Source of the DNA: Chelydra serpentina | Taxonomy: Eukaryota; Chordata; Testudines; Chelydridae | Assembly: GCA_037349315.1 (NCBI GenBank) | Contig: JBAIAC010000059.1 | Coordinates: 14,664,501-14,728,500, forward strand | Direction: 5' to 3' | Length of the DNA stretch: 64,000 bases | Part shown: positions 10,936 to 24,334 of the stretch, piece by piece | Numbering within the stretch: the first letter of the stretch is position 1 | How the letters are laid out: each line of letters opens with the position of its first letter | Made by a program: the position numbers and the translations under genes | Notes under the pieces: model-generated | What the model was told of the DNA's origin: nothing | What the model saw: the letters and a program-made list of their open reading frames with translations, nothing else | Database searches by the model: none

Positions 10936-13900
10936 ATCCTGCTTTCACTGAACTCCAACAGCAAAATATCTGTTGACTTGAATGGTACAAGAGGCCCAGA
11001 ACCTCAGGCAGCAAGTACAATCAGTCTTTGCACCTCACTTTGAGTCTAGTGCACTATTCTAGAGGGGTGAGGAGGAAGAGATGGAGTTGTGATGCCGTCT
11101 CACTTAGCACTGGGTGGCTTGGTGCAGGAGGAAGTGCACGCAGCATTCTTTCAGGATGTATCAGTGGCTGTGATCTCCGTGTTCCTGGAGGCAACACCTG
11201 TCTCAGACAGAGTGCTTTTACTTTGGGGTGCCATTCCTTTGCTCTGACCCTAACTCTAGTATTGGATTGAGTTAGAGGCTAACCTTCTGCATCAGTTCCA
11301 GTTAATAATTCTTACTCCCCCACCTCAAAAGGCTGTTCTGAGAGGTAATTGATTAGAAAAAAGTCCGCCATTCGTTCATGCCCTTGGGCAAGAGATGGGT
11401 TGATCAGGAGGATCTTCTGATAGGCTATTTTTATTAAAGGGCTGGCTTTTTTGCTCTTGGTAGTCTGTCCTTTTAGTTTTTATATCAAGTATTGTTTGTT
11501 CCAGTTGTTCTCAAGAGCTTGGGGTGGTGCTGGAAAAATAAACAGAAAAAACTAAAGTAATAACACTCTAGATCCTCTGGACCAACCACCTTCCCTGAGT
11601 CACTGGGCATGGGGGGAGGGGTGATGTAGAGCCAAGGGCAGGTGAATCCCCACACAGCTGTTTAAATGTCCTTAAAGTAGCTTTGTGCCACTGCAGTGAT
11701 ACAAAGTGGTCTTAGTAGAAGTTAGGCTTGGCCCAATGTGTGTATGGTGCATTGAAGGTTGAGTGCTAAGAATTATTATAATTGTTATTTCCCCGTTCTC
11801 AATATTTCTTTTAAACATCGGATCCAGATCTCTGTGTGTGAGACACACACATACGCACATCCACGCGCACACAGCTGGGAGGCAGCTGTAATCTCTGAAA
11901 ATATCAGAACATTGAGGCATCTTTTCCTGGTGCTCCTGTAATTCCGTATGAAACATTCAGTAACAGTACCCACCCACCATGTAGTGGTAAATCAGGTAAT
12001 TTCACGCCCACTGCGATGGTCCTGCAAAGATATGAAATAACTCATGTCACCTTTATATCCTTAGGCAAAATATAATTTAAACAAATTGACTTGTTTATAC
12101 TTGTCTCTGTGGTTAATTTATTGAGATTTACTGTAGCAAGCCTGGTTCGCCACCTCACAATCGTGACTGGTTTACAGCTTTAAAGTCATTGGGAAAGTTC
12201 AGATTATAGACCCTTTTTTTTTTTGGAGGAGGTTAGGTATTTCAGCTATGGCAGGACTGAATTTCATGCTCCTCTGGTGTCAGACACTATTACTTAAAAT
12301 AGTTCCATCCCCCCGTGGGCTTAGCTGGTTTCTCTTACACTTTAAGTGAGTGATAGCTTACTGAAAGAAGAGGAATGCAGGATTCCTGGGGGTTGGAGGC
12401 TCTTTCTGCATCTAAGTATATAGATACATACCTAAGGTATATACTGCATACCTACATTTTTCAAGAAAGATTTAGCTAGACTTAAATAGCAACCTACGGA
12501 TGAAAGTTAGGGATTGTCTGTTACAAAGATCGATCATTCAACCTTTGATGGGATCCTTGGTAGAGATATTTGCATGCTAGTTGATCATGTTTTTTAACAT
12601 TGCGAAGATTGACATTCATAGCTGTCCATCGCAACTATGTTAAGTATCTTTCTTCACTAGATCCTCAATGGGTCAACTTCTCTGCTAGGATAAATTGGCA
12701 CAACTCCTTTGAAATCAATCAATTTACACCAGCAGAATATGCTATGAAGCAGAGCCTCAGCTGGAGTAAATTGTCATTGTTTCATTCGCTTCAATGAAAG
12801 GGTAATTTTAGAAGGGCATTTAGTGCTTAGGAACCTTCCTTTTACCTTTGTGCTCAAGTGGTAGGATGTATGACAGCAAAGGCAGGACACAAACAACAAA
12901 CTTCTTTATGCTGTATACAAGTTACGTTTTAACAAAGCTGGATTGTTTTGGGAAACAGGTTTAATATGATCTCAGTAAAAAAGAATGAGCTTGAGATACT
13001 AGGCATAGTTTCCATGTGCCTGTGTGCTGAGGGAACGAATACTCTGTAATTCAGTGAAACTGAATGGAAGCAGTGACCAAAGCACTGAGGTTAAAACATA
13101 AAAATTGTTTTATGTAACATGGGCACAGTTTTCTAATTATTCCATATATTTTCTATTCAATGGAAAAATCAAACCTACGGATACAGACTAGCATATAGCA
13201 GGAGAATCATATCAACTGTCAGTTCATTGTACCTGGGCAACTTTTAAGAGACAGTTTTTGCTGCAAAAATATTCTGGGCCATGTCTAAGAAAGAGGAGGT
13301 ACATGGAAGGCAAACTGAATTGGAGAGCACATGTAGGGCCTGATTTTGAAACCCTGAATCATGCATGTTTTTCTTATGCGAGAAGTCCCTATGGGTAGAA
13401 ATCAACAGGATTATTCACATGAATAAGCACTACATGTGTGAATAAGGGTTACATGAATGAGCCCTTAGTTGGGCTCTGTGCTATTTCATGGCTTGATCAA
13501 AGCATGAATGTTTCTTTGCTAACCATGCTGGCATGGAGAAAGGTATGTCTTGAGGTACGCTGTATTTCAGACTGCTGCTCCCTGGTCTTGCCTTCCTTTC
13601 AGTGCAACATAAAGCAGGATTATACTGTAATGAACTGGATTGTAGTTTAATGTAATCAGAAGAGGTTGTCTATGAACACAAACCAATAGTAGAAAAAACA
13701 TGTAAACCATTTCTGTCTGGCAGTGTCCATTAGTAGGGACCTGCTGGACTGTTCACACAGCAGTCTTCCGTTTTAACAGTGCACCACTCCCAAGCATTAT
13801 TTTATCCATGTAATTAATTTATAGATGGCTTTAAACTGCAAAATTTGGATCTGTATCTTGATTTCAGACACCTCAAATTATCACCCAATGTAATCTATGA

Positions 13901-13940
13901 ATCATCTTTCCACACTGCAAAGCTTATTTCCCCATCATCT

Positions 13941-13963
13941 CCCCCCCCCCCCCCCAAAAAAAA
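13941..13963 (+). repeat. Poly-C / poly-A junction
   Basis: Fifteen C followed by eight A. Simple sequence. Confidence 0.9.
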
Positions 13964-14599
13964 CCCAATAAAACCTTGTGTAAAACACTCTCAGGTAGTC
14001 ACTACTTCATCCACCACTCACAATCAACTCTCTAACTCAGTTGACAGATTTTTGCCAGTTATTATAAATCCTCAAACTTGAAATTACTAGGTCTCCAGGC
14101 CATTGTAGTTATAGTTTTTTTTCATCTATGGGAGATTCTTGGCTAGTGTAGTAAATAGGAATGGGATAGTATCTATCGAACTATTTTGTGCACCCTCTAG
14201 GTGCACTCGCTGTCTTCTATGTTTCAGAAGCCACCAGAACCTTGCCAGAGCTAGCAGCTAAGCCTTGTATTGTGTGTATCGGCAGCAAACGTCATTATTT
14301 GGAACACACCCTCCCATGCCCATCTTGTTCCTTCCTTACACATATATTGTGTAAAGTGCAAAAGATACAAGCAGTGGGTGACAAAGGTAGGATCCTAATC
14401 ACAGAAAACAGTGGTACAGAGAGTGACTGCAGAGGCCCATTGAAATTGAAAAGAAAACTGCAGCCACTAGGACTGTGAGTAAACCTGCTCATTTAGAGAA
14501 CTTAAAAATGGTTAAAAATGTCTGGCCGTTTGAGGAAAATGACTTGTTTAATAGCTCAGTACAGGACTGGCCCACCTGTACCAGGGAACGGAATGGTGC

Positions 14600-16060
14600 A
14601 TAAATGATGGGGAAATGTCGTGGCTTTACTGAGTGTAATGGGGGCTAAAACATACAACCTGTTGCATTGCATCACAGCTCCTATTAAACTGACATACAAA
14701 GAATTTGCTGAGATTGTGGAAATTCTACAAAATTGCCCTTCTCCAAAGCCACTGGTGATTGCAGAGTGTTTTTCTCTCTATAAATGGAATAAAAAAAGAA
14801 AAAGAAACAATTTCTATGTGCCTGAACTGGGGAAATTAACAGATCATGGAGAGTTTTTGTGACGGATTAAGGGACCAGTGTAGTATGCAAAATGAAGCAA
14901 TCCAAAACTAGCTGTTGACTGAGACTGATTTAACCCTAACATGTTCACTAGAAATTGCTGTATCAATGGAGAGAGCTATTTAAGATGCCAGGAGTATTCA
15001 GCAACATGATGTGATCTGTGCAACAAATAAACTGAGGGTCAAGCCAAAAGCACAGCATGGGCAACACTCACTATGCTTTCGTTGTGGGGGTCTCACAATG
15101 CAAATGACTGTTGGTTCAAGGACAAACCCTGTAGAAATGGGAAGAAATCGAATCATATACCACCGCAGGATTGCAGATTATCGGTATGTAGCTGACAACA
15201 TGGAGTCTACTGAAATTGCTATAGTCTCTCTACAGCTCTTTAATTTAAACAACAAACAAAAGTTTGGATTTGTTTTTTTTTTACAAGTGGAAGGAGTAAG
15301 ACTTAAAATGGGGCTTGATACACAATTTGCTGTTTCCGTAATTTCGCAGCAGGATTGTCGGAGATGGCTTAAAGAGGTAAAACTGCATAGAAATTCAGTG
15401 TTCCTAAAACATACAGGGGACATCCTTACTCCTCGGGGGTAGGGGTTTACAGTGAAGGTAACCTGTAACATCAAACAGCATATGCTAAATCTCAAGCAAG
15501 GGGGTCATGCATGACTGAGATTCAGCTGCACTGACAAAGCGTAAAATGCCTGCAAGTTTAGAAAGAAATTATGAACTCAACAGTAAAACTAAAATTAGCT
15601 GAATTTTTGTCAAGGTAGTGAATGTCTTTCAGGATGATATCAGACCCTTACAATATATGAAAGCAAAAATTATGCTTGAAGAGGGAGCAATTCTTAAATT
15701 TAGCAAAGCTTTTCTTTGGCATTACAGTCAAAAATAGAGGCAGAACTTCAGCACTTACAGGATTCTGGAATTATATCCAAGTTTAGCTGGAGTGAATGGA
15801 GGACCCATAGTGCCAGTGATGCCAAAGAATGGGGCTGTCGGTATTGCAAGTGAATCAATATCCTTTACCTAAAATAGACTATATTTGCCTCATTAGATGG
15901 TGGCAGGAGCTTCTCCGGGATTGATCTAGCCCAAGCCTGTCTATAAATGGAGACTGAATATTGTGACAATACTTCACAACACACACAGGGGCTTATGTCA
16001 AAATAAACTTACAATAGTGTGGCTATGAATTCACACATTCAGTTTGTGATAGAAATGTAT
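14600..16060 (+). pseudogene. Decayed Gypsy (LTR) retrotransposon relic
   Basis: Conceptual translation gives gag and pol fragments in the correct order on the plus strand. A gag piece at 14612-14861 contains GAKTYNLL and KPLVIAE; the minus-strand Gypsy gag at 62.5 kb has GAKTYSLL and KVLVIAE at the same places. A broken zinc-knuckle region (CFRCGG) follows near 15080. Then comes a protease-like stretch at about 15290-15440 with LDTQFAVSVIS, where the catalytic D-T-G has become D-T-Q, and finally RT scraps near 15800-16010 (NQYPLPK-like). Frames are broken repeatedly. No LTRs are visible. The copy is old and belongs to a different lineage from the 60-63 kb element. Confidence 0.8.
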
Positions 16061-16099
16061 AAAAAGGCCTGATTCTGTTCTCACGCTGGTTCACACTAG

Positions 16100-16275
16100 T
16101 TTATATTATTGCTTAATATTTCTATTAGGTAGCACTTGGGAACCCCAGTCAAGAATCAGGACTCCATTGTCCTAGACTCTTTACAAACAAGTACCAAAGA
16201 GGCCTGTCCCTACCCCAGAGAGCTTACAATCTGGTAGAATGCAAGCAGAGGACAAAACAGACAGACAAGGTAGGG
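16100..16275 (+). mobile_element. L3-like relic
   Basis: Contains 'gtagcacttgggaaccccagtc', 'ctccattgtcctagac' and 'ctgtccctaccccagagagcttacaatct', which are diagnostic phrases of old CR1/L3-type 3' ends. It is diverged and its boundaries are approximate. Confidence 0.6.
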
Positions 16276-16399
16276 ATGGATGGGAGGATGAGAGTTAACA
16301 GAATTAAGAGAGTTTAGCAGAAATAAGTCTCAGCTCATGGCTTGCTTAGCCAATGCCAGATGGTAGTGGTTTGTAGGAATTTACTCCAGTGGAGTTACA

Positions 16400-16560
16400 G
16401 ACAGGAAGTATGGTCTGTTAAGGACCTAGCCTAGGATCTGGATTCAAGTTCTGCTCCACAACAGACTTCCTCTGTGACCTTGAGCGAGTCACTTAGCCTC
16501 TCTGTCCCTCAGTTTCCCATTTGTTAGTCAAGTTCAGGCAACATTAAAATGGGACCTTCT
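16400..16560 (+). mobile_element. MIR-like SINE relic
   Basis: The order 'tctggattcaagttctgctcc', 'ctctgtgaccttgagcgagtcactta' and 'cctcagtttccc' is the MIR core and LINE-like tail order. Diverged; edges approximate. Confidence 0.65.
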
Positions 16561-16631
16561 GAGACTAAACCAGTCTTTAAAATATAGTATCCTCTACAGT
16601 AAGAAGACATGTTCTGTTTGTACCTTTGGGC

Positions 16632-16853
16632 AATGTTGGCAGGGAACATTCCCCAAGTTAGGAAACCTGGGACAGAATATTTTCAGTGCACAGCAAAATC
16701 TCAGCATGAGGAAAGATGGACGTTTGGACTCCTAGTTGAAGAATATATTGCATAAAATGGAGAAAAAATCTTCCCCTCATGGGCAAGAATGAATTGTAGC
16801 TTTCATTTAAATTGAGAAGTTGTTCCTCTATGGAGATGTGTGCCAAAGTCCTT
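16632..16853. repeat. 222-bp direct duplication, copy A
   Basis: This block recurs without any indel at 17898-18119, with roughly 14 substitutions (about 94% identity by eye). Similarity stops sharply at both ends. On the minus strand both copies are open frames ending in the same residues, but most of the nucleotide differences change amino acids. That argues against a conserved protein. Origin unknown: local duplication, or two copies of an unrecognised dispersed repeat. Confidence 0.85.
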
Positions 16854-17897
16854 CCTCTGCAGCATGGGGCACGGGTCACTTTTCAAGCGATCTTTCTGGA
16901 CAGATAATGTTGGGATTCCTTTTTCTTCAGCTAGAAATCTGCCTATCAAAATCAAACAGCTTTGCTTTTGCTTGATAGCAAGAACACACCGCATAACCAA
17001 GTGGGGCCATGCTTTTGGCACACTGCTGGCTGTTTGATGTAGAGAGTAGTTCCATAAATTCTGCAAGTAACGTTTGCTGCTGGAGTTGGTGACATTATCA
17101 AGTTTCCTAGTGCAGATTCTTTTCAGTGGAGCAAGCCTTCAGCTTTTCTTCGTAGGGAGACTTAATGAGTCATTATTTACTTTTGTTACACAGTAACATG
17201 GAGCTTGGTTTCTGGAAAAGAAAATGTGCCAGAGTTGCAGCTAGACAAGAATAGCCTATTTACCGTAACAACAGTTTGTTTCAGTTCATCCACCCAGTGC
17301 AAAGCTTCCAGTGATTTCCAAAATCAAATGTAAGTTTCATTCCCATTGCACACTTCCCCATATCAGGAATCTGGCCTTTCATACCCAGGGACCACTTCAT
17401 CACCCACTAAAGTGTAGGTTTCTGTGGTCGAAGGAAGAAGCCAATTAGCAGCACACAGCGACACTACATAACAATTTAGGATGAAAAGTGAAGTATAATT
17501 CATTTCAATTATAACTACAGAGAAATGTTAGGATGGCAGGATAGAATGGCAACTGTGATGAAACCAGGACACTGGGGCTAACACTCCTCATTAAAGATAA
17601 GTGGTCAGGACCTCAGTTGTATGTGTCATCCAGACGACTATACATTCAGAAGCTTAGCATCCTCTGGGGACATTGGTTCAGTCCTGACCTGATGGGACAT
17701 ATGAACAATAAATAAACTTGCTTGGTGTATGTTTTACTGAACTTTTTTCCCAAGCAGGGGGAGTTTGGGTAATTTAAGCCAAAAAGTAAAGTAAAGGAGT
17801 CTGTTTGCTTAAACTGAACCTTCAAATGGTGACAGATTTTTTGTTTCAAATTGATGAATGAATGTTCCCTTCAAACATGTGTAAGGACTTCAGAAGA

Positions 17898-18119
17898 AAT
17901 GTTGGCAGGGAACATTCCCCAAGTTAGGAAACCTGGGACAGAATGTTTTCAGTGCAGAGCAAAATCTCAGCATGAGGAAAGATGGACATTTGGACTCCTA
18001 TTTGAAGAATATATTGCGTAAAACGGAGAAACAATCTGCTCCTCATGGGCAAAAATGAAGTGTAGCTTTCATTTAAATTGGGAAATTGTTCCTCTATGCA
18101 GATGTGTGCCAAAGTCCTT
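17898..18119. repeat. 222-bp direct duplication, copy B
   Basis: The partner of 16632-16853, same orientation and same length, starting about 1.27 kb downstream. No TSD, inverted terminus or poly-A tail is visible around either copy. The sequence between the copies is not recognised. Confidence 0.85.
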
Positions 18120-21100
18120 TAGAGAAGAAGCAGGACACAGGGCATTTTGTCTGGAATGGCTTGAACAGCTTGGCTGCTGAAAGACCAATTTCCCCCTCAA
18201 ATATACACATCCCACGTCCAGTTAACTCAGTGGAAGTTGCATGTGCACACCAGCTGAGGATGTAGCCGATGGTGTTGGAGTTTGACAGGGTAATGCATTT
18301 ACAGGAAGGTTCTTCCGATTTTATTTTCAAGGAGCCCAAATTCAGCAACTAGCACTTGTTATTGCTTTTTTAAAAAAGTCTTTTTTAAAAAAAAAATCTA
18401 GCTGCCACTTGAGTGTATATTTAGTGTGCGCACTATGGAGGTGCATGAGATTAAATGAGAGTAGAATTTATCCCTAAATCAGTTGTGTGGATGTTACTAC
18501 AAAGAGTTTCACTGAACAGGAGCCTTTTGTTTCCACTGATGATTACAGCCCCCTTTTTGGGATGTTTTTTCTCTGAAATAGCTCCTTTAACTTGACATAA
18601 CACCCCCTATTTAAACACTCTGCATCCCTGTAAGTAACTCCTACAGGTTCTTTGGATGTTGGGCCAGGAATACTGGGTCGTTTATGGTGTTATGTACCAT
18701 GTAATCATCACTAGAACCATACCAAACCTTTCTATTATGAAAAGGGATTCTGCCACTTTACCAAAAGGAGTGCCGGGGGAAAAACTCCTTTCACAAGCAA
18801 AAATATTTTTTCTCCTAGCAGAATGGCCTTGACTGCAGGATTGGGGCTGATGATATCCAGATGATGGTGAATTTTCAGTCTTACACCTATCTGGTACACT
18901 ATATTGCAGAAGCTTTGACTGCAGTTTACAAAATGTCACCACGAAAACTTGACTGTTTTCCCAACTCTGATTATCGCTCAGGAAGTCCATGATGAGTAGG
19001 CTTAAGCTCTAATCATGGAAAGTGAGAATACCCACCTTTTATGGCATGGCATTTGTTGGCAGCATTGTCTGATATAACCAAGCCAAGATTAAAGGATTGG
19101 AAAGTAAGCCAGCTACCCAACTGCTGCTGCCATAGTTATAACTTGCCAGTATATTGATTACAGTGGAATCTTTTTAAAAGCCTTTGAAACAGTGGCCTGG
19201 ACATTTCTCTGGTAACCTGTAACTTGAATAAGACGGAGGCAATATTTCACATGAAACGTGTTAAATGTCCCATTGCTGATCCATTAGACCACTCAGGTTC
19301 TGATACTCGCTCATGTAAATTTGAGCCCTTCCTCTTTTTCCCCACACAGTGTTAGTGATTTTCTCAAACATGCCAAATGGAACAGCCTTTTTCAAAATGT
19401 TACTGCAAGTAGAGAAACCAGAACCTGATTCTCCTCTCATGAGTCCTGGGATACAGCAGGAAATGGAGAGGCCCCAGGGTAGAATTGGTGTGAGGGAAGA
19501 ATCATGCTTCATCACTCTTCAATTCCAATGCCTTCATGAGGATAGTAGAAGTACAGTGACATGTCTGAGTTTAATCCATTTTCAGTATTTGGGGCCAAGA
19601 TTTTCAAAAATAGGATCCTAATCTTAGGGTCCCAAATCGTTGTATAGAAATCTGCCTGATTTTCCAAAGTGATGAATTTTTGTAATGGATCAAAGAGCAA
19701 AGTGATGATAAACTGTAGCTTTCTCCAGCTTTCTACATCATAAATGTATATTCGCATGTGGTTGATTCTAAAACAAGTCCAGGGGAATTGCTCCATCCAG
19801 TGTTGAAAGGTAAGACGTGCACTGCAAAATAATAAAGTTACAGCTCCTCTGTGATCCCCGGCCCAAGGTGTTTGAGATTAGCTGCTCTCAACTCATATAT
19901 TTTAGGGACATTCTGGCCCTGTTGAAGTAAACAGCAAAACTTCCACTAGCTTTAATAAAGCCAATAGTTTCCCACTGAGCTATCCATCATTATAAAGGAC
20001 ATCCTTCATTCTAGATCTATATTTGATCTCCAATTACCCTTTAAAAACTCTTTTGTACAAAAATGGCAAGAACATGAAACTGATACCACAGAAAATGTTT
20101 CTAATGATAAAGTAATGTCTTAGAAAAATCAAAAGTAATTCAGAATCATTCTAAACTGCCTTTGCTGCTATTTGAATCTTTACATATATACTATACTGTC
20201 CTGATCCACCACTTCAGCACATTGACTTCAATAGGACTATTCAAAATAATTTAAGCACATGCACTTAACTGTTTTGCTAAATTAGGGCCTATATGCCATA
20301 GATTCAGACAATTGTTGGAGGAAATCTCCCAGGCCTAATGGTGTGTGAGGCTGTCCTAAGGAAGCATCAAAAGTAGGTAATTATCCCATGTCTTGGAATA
20401 ATAATTTCAAGCTACACAGCTCATTCTTCTGTATCCTCACTACTGTAACTCCAATTGTTATATAAATCCTCTAAGAGCTTTACACTGTTTAATATGCACA
20501 TGTCCTCACTTTTGAATGCTCATGGTTTTATATATATATGCATCCATATTGACCAGTCTAAGGTGCAGAAATGGAGAAAAGCAAAGTCCATGCATGAGGA
20601 GACATACTCATTTCAGAAGACAAAAAGGGTATATTGGACTATAGTTGTAGATTTCATTCATATAGGTTAGAAAACAATTCTTCACTAGAGAAGGTGGATT
20701 AATTAGTTGCTATTTGTAAGGCATTTGACAATGAGTATTCTATTCAGATTAGGTTCTTTGGGCCATCATCTTGTAATGTAAAAGTTTGCCCATACAGAGT
20801 CCCGGTGCAGTAAATGAGATTGTACAAGGTATAAATCAGTCCAGAATTTGGCTCTTAACTTTTCTGAACTTTAGATTGCAAGATCCTTGAGGCAGGAACT
20901 GTCGTCTTCTGTCTTATACAGGTCACACTGTTGAGACTTACTCATAGAAATAATAATTATTAATAATCATTAGGAGTGATTAAAAATAAAAGCAACAAAG
21001 CTGCACAATTTCTTTGGAAACTTTTCATTAAAAAGTATCGACCAGCAGTAGTAATAATAAATCAGCTTTGAAGCCTCCACATGTTGCCTGCTCTTGGGGC

Positions 21101-22045
21101 CAATGAGCAGTATGTGTGCACATTTGAAGGCAGAGTTTGCCCTTTTGTATCTGTTTTTTCCTGTGTGTATATTTGGTGCATGCTTTTCACATTCTTTATT
21201 TCTAACATTTAAATTTTTCTGTATATCTTGCTGAAGTGCCATTTTGAAGGGGTGAAAGGATAAGCAGTATTCAGTGTATAAAGTTTGTTCTGGGTTTGTT
21301 TATGATAATGGTTTTGCACAGAGTATCATCATGAGTGAGGCCAAAGATTTCACTTATTTTAGTTAGGTATTGAATTTCCATGCACCACAAACAAGCTCAG
21401 ATGTTTGATCAGACTGGGTTTCTGATGGCACAGGTTCCCTGTGTGATGTCTGCGACTGAAATAGAGTGTCACAAAGCAGTGTATCAGCACTAGTGTGTGA
21501 AAGGTGAGCACTGTGAAATCTCACTCTTCTTCAGAGAATTCATTGGCTTGCAGATGCCAAACCAAAGTCTCCCTTCTTAGCCAGTTTTAGTGAGAGCAGC
21601 TAGTATTTAGGAGTTTTCTGCATAGAAATGTCTCATTTAACCCGAGGATGCAACAATTTGTTTGCTTTTTTAAAAACCCTGAACTGTGTCACAAGATTTG
21701 CGAAGAGGGAAAAAGGTATACTTTAATTAGACTTAAAACTCTCATTAACACCATTTTAACAATGCGGGATTTGATTATCACCTTTTAAAATCCTGAGAAA
21801 TTGAAGTGCTGGTCAACATTTAACTTTATGCCAGCAAAATAAAATTGTATCGGTATAGTTAAAGTGGGAAAACTTGAAGTGTAGGAAAGTCCTAAACTGC
21901 TGATTCCTTGGCTTCTCTGCCACAGTGAAAATCAGGAACAAGTATCTGAGAAAATCATTCTGCTCTCAGCCCCTATTTCCATCCCTTTTGTTTAGTATTT
22001 TTGTAGAACCCAAATTTCAAAAGTGTGCAGGATCCACAACTGGTT
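18120..22045. other. Non-coding, mostly unrecognised
   Basis: AT-rich sequence without credible exons. Near 19590-19660 and 20185-20290 are scraps of the palindromic/CCTAAG-type repeats ('gccaagattttcaaaaatagg', 'cattgacttcaatagg'). The 94- to 102-residue minus-strand frames at 18682-18990 and 19512-19796 look like chance. Confidence 0.45.
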
Positions 22046-22118
22046 CCAGATTTCAAAAGTGCTCAGCTTTCATTAGAACAGTTGCCTAAATAGAAGCTGA
22101 GCACTTTTGAAAATCTGG
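22046..22118. repeat. Short palindromic repeat (CCAGATTTTCAAAAGTG type)
   Basis: The 25-bp right arm, read as complement, matches the left arm with only one 1-bp gap: CCAGATTT(T)CAAAAGTGCTC and onward through AGCTT. The arms flank a loop of about 24 bp. A fold-back element of about 73 bp with no coding capacity. Confidence 0.75.
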
Positions 22119-22119
22119 C

Positions 22120-23565
22120 CTGTGAAGTCACTCACTCATTCTGGCAAAGAAACCAGCAAATCCACAGCTAAAATTTCTCAGAATAAATATGAGACAAGTT
22201 TTTCAAAATACTCTGCCACCAGTAATCACGTTTTTATAAAACATCCATATAGCATCTTCTCCTCTTCTTTTTTTTTAACTCTTAAAACCCCACATAACTT
22301 TTCGGAATATATTTGTGGTTTTAAAAATAATCTTTAAAAGCTGACTTGCCATCTCCTTTTACTCCATAGATCAATGGCTCCTTGGCTTCAAAATATGATA
22401 CAGAATACTCATCTTGCCCCAGAATTGTCTTCCAGAATCTAAATGTTCATTAAACATGTCTACCTGTTCATAGCTGCAGATAGAACCTTCCACAGCTGAA
22501 CTGAGCATTAATCATGTGGTGATTTGTACCTGAGTCTGCAAACATCCTGAAACAATTGTTCTGAGGGGAGTGAGCTATTCTATTCCTCCTCATGGGGTAT
22601 TAACTCTGAAACATATGTCCTGTTTCAGGAAAGCCCCTAAGCACATGCTTAAAGTTAAGCAACTGCTCAAGCGCTGTTCTGAATAGGGCTACTTCCCTGA
22701 ATCAGGGCTCACCTGGTGGTGATGTATGGTCAACACTACAAACTATTTCATGGTGTTTAGCTGCCCCTACCAAAATCTCCATCTCCCAGGACCAAGCTGG
22801 ACCTAAACTCATAAGCTTGGTTCTGGGAGCACAAGACTCGGCCTATGACAGTTGCATGAAATCTCATTTCTTTTAATGCGGCAAGCTTTTGAAATGCTTG
22901 TGGACACGTGAGACTGAAGGACTGTACAAAGGCACTATACAGAGCCCATTCAGTTCTGTTGACTTCGATTTGCACCACCATGCTTGGGGACTATCGATGA
23001 GAATTCCAGGATGAGGTTGGCTTGGAAGTATTTTACCAATACAAGCAACTTAAAAATGATAAACCCAGCGTCACATACCTGCAGGGTGACAATCGGAATT
23101 GCATAGGCTTGAATATCTATTAAACTAACTGATATATAGGGAAATAGGTTAAATGCTTCTTGACAACCAGGTTCACCTGGGGAATTTATGAATATTAATC
23201 AAAATATTAATCTTTATCCCAGCAGTTACTTCTGTCTGCTTGTTTTCATGCTCTCTCTGAAGTCAGTGAGTGTTCTGCCATTGACTTCAATGGGAGCAGG
23301 AGCAGGCCCTCTACTGGGGCTTTCTTTAGCTGTGCGTTTCAAGATCTGAGGTTGAGAACTTTGAAACGGAGGGAACTTTTCCCATTTTACCTGCATTTCC
23401 TTTCTTTCCTGAAGCATCTCTTCTGTTTGGACATTTTGTGGAACGAACAGAATTCCATTGCAATGAAGTGTGTTGAGTAGGAAGGGAAATAGGGTGAAAT
23501 GAGAAAAATGGAGAGGAGAATGAATTTTCTGTTTCTACTGGATAAGCACAATTAGGTCATGATCC
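22120..23565. other. Non-coding with palindromic scraps
   Basis: At 22620-22710 the ends 'tttcaggaaagcccc' and 'cttccctgaatcagggc' resemble the arms of the 25524-25636 repeat. At 23279-23300 the core palindrome 'ccattgacttcaatgggag' stands alone. No gene is seen. Confidence 0.45.
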
Positions 23566-23569
23566 AAAG

Positions 23570-23621
23570 CCCACTGAAGTTGCTCCAAAAATTCCCATTG
23601 ACTTCAATGAACTTTGGATCA
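23570..23621. repeat. Short palindromic repeat (TGATCCAAAG type)
   Basis: The perfect 10-bp terminal arms TGATCCAAAG / CTTTGGATCA enclose the core 'cccattgacttcaatg'. Related copies lie at 32208-32271 and 49564-49625. Confidence 0.75.
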
Positions 23622-23794
23622 AGCGCTAAATCTTTAACACTTATGGGTAAACAAGATTTGATGGCTTCCGCTTGTAATTTGCAACAGAACAGTTTTTGTC
23701 TTTACGTGTAACAACTTCACGAGAACCAACCTGGGTTCTTATTTCATGTGGCTCTTTGTCTATTTCATCAGTAGAACCAGGGCAGTATTGATAT

Positions 23795-23945
23795 ACAGGC
23801 CCGCCGACGGGGGGCAGGGAGAGGGGGTTATTGCCCAGAGGCCCGGGCAATTTAAAAGGGTCTGGGGGCCACCACCGCTACCTGGGAGTACTGTGCCCTT
23901 TTAAATCACCCGGGGAGGGCTCCTAGGCACACGTGGAATGGTGCT
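23795..23945. repeat. GC-rich repeat fragment
   Basis: An abrupt GC-rich island ('aggcccgccgacggggggc', 'gaggcccgggcaatttaaaaggg', 'tttaaatcacccggggagggc') in AT-rich surroundings. The internal phrases gcccgggcaatttaaa and tttaaatcacccgggg form imperfect inverted arms. It resembles a MITE fragment, but no termini or TSD could be set. Confidence 0.45.
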
Positions 23946-24334
23946 GGCAGTGGCGAAGGTAGCCGGGCGGGCATGTGGAATCCCTGGCCATGCCAGAAGA
24001 GAATCCATTGACTGTTCTACCCTGGGGCCCAGAATTGCTGTCAGTGGACCTGTGGATATATTCTGCCTTTTCCTCCCCAATACTAAAGTCTGTTGACTTA
24101 AAGTGGGAAATGCTAAGTTTTCTTTTAAGCCTTTGTGACAGGTGCATACTAATTGAGCTGCAAATCTGCCACCAGTTAGTGGCTGGAACAGAATGGTTCT
24201 ATGGACTTATACAATAAGATCACAATCATCACTTCATCTTGGGGCTTAACTAAATGGATCTTAGGAAACTATATAGCAATGAAAAATAAAATATAATAAA
24301 TGAAGTGATCCTTAGCATCAAGATCAGTTTAGAC

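Larger units (their letters stand above)
8820..14560. other. Long non-coding stretch with minor relics
   Basis: No host exon is evident. Contents: a (TA)n tract at 9609-9639, a MIR-like scrap at 10850-10935, short palindromic-family scraps at about 10000-10050, 10495-10530 and 12660-12765, and a C15A8 run at 13941-13963. All small open frames here lack coding character. Confidence 0.5.

Noticed and set aside
16658..18112. Two similar minus-strand peptides as a duplicated small gene
   Set aside because: Most differences between the copies change amino acids and neither has a shared start or splice context, so a neutral duplication is more likely.
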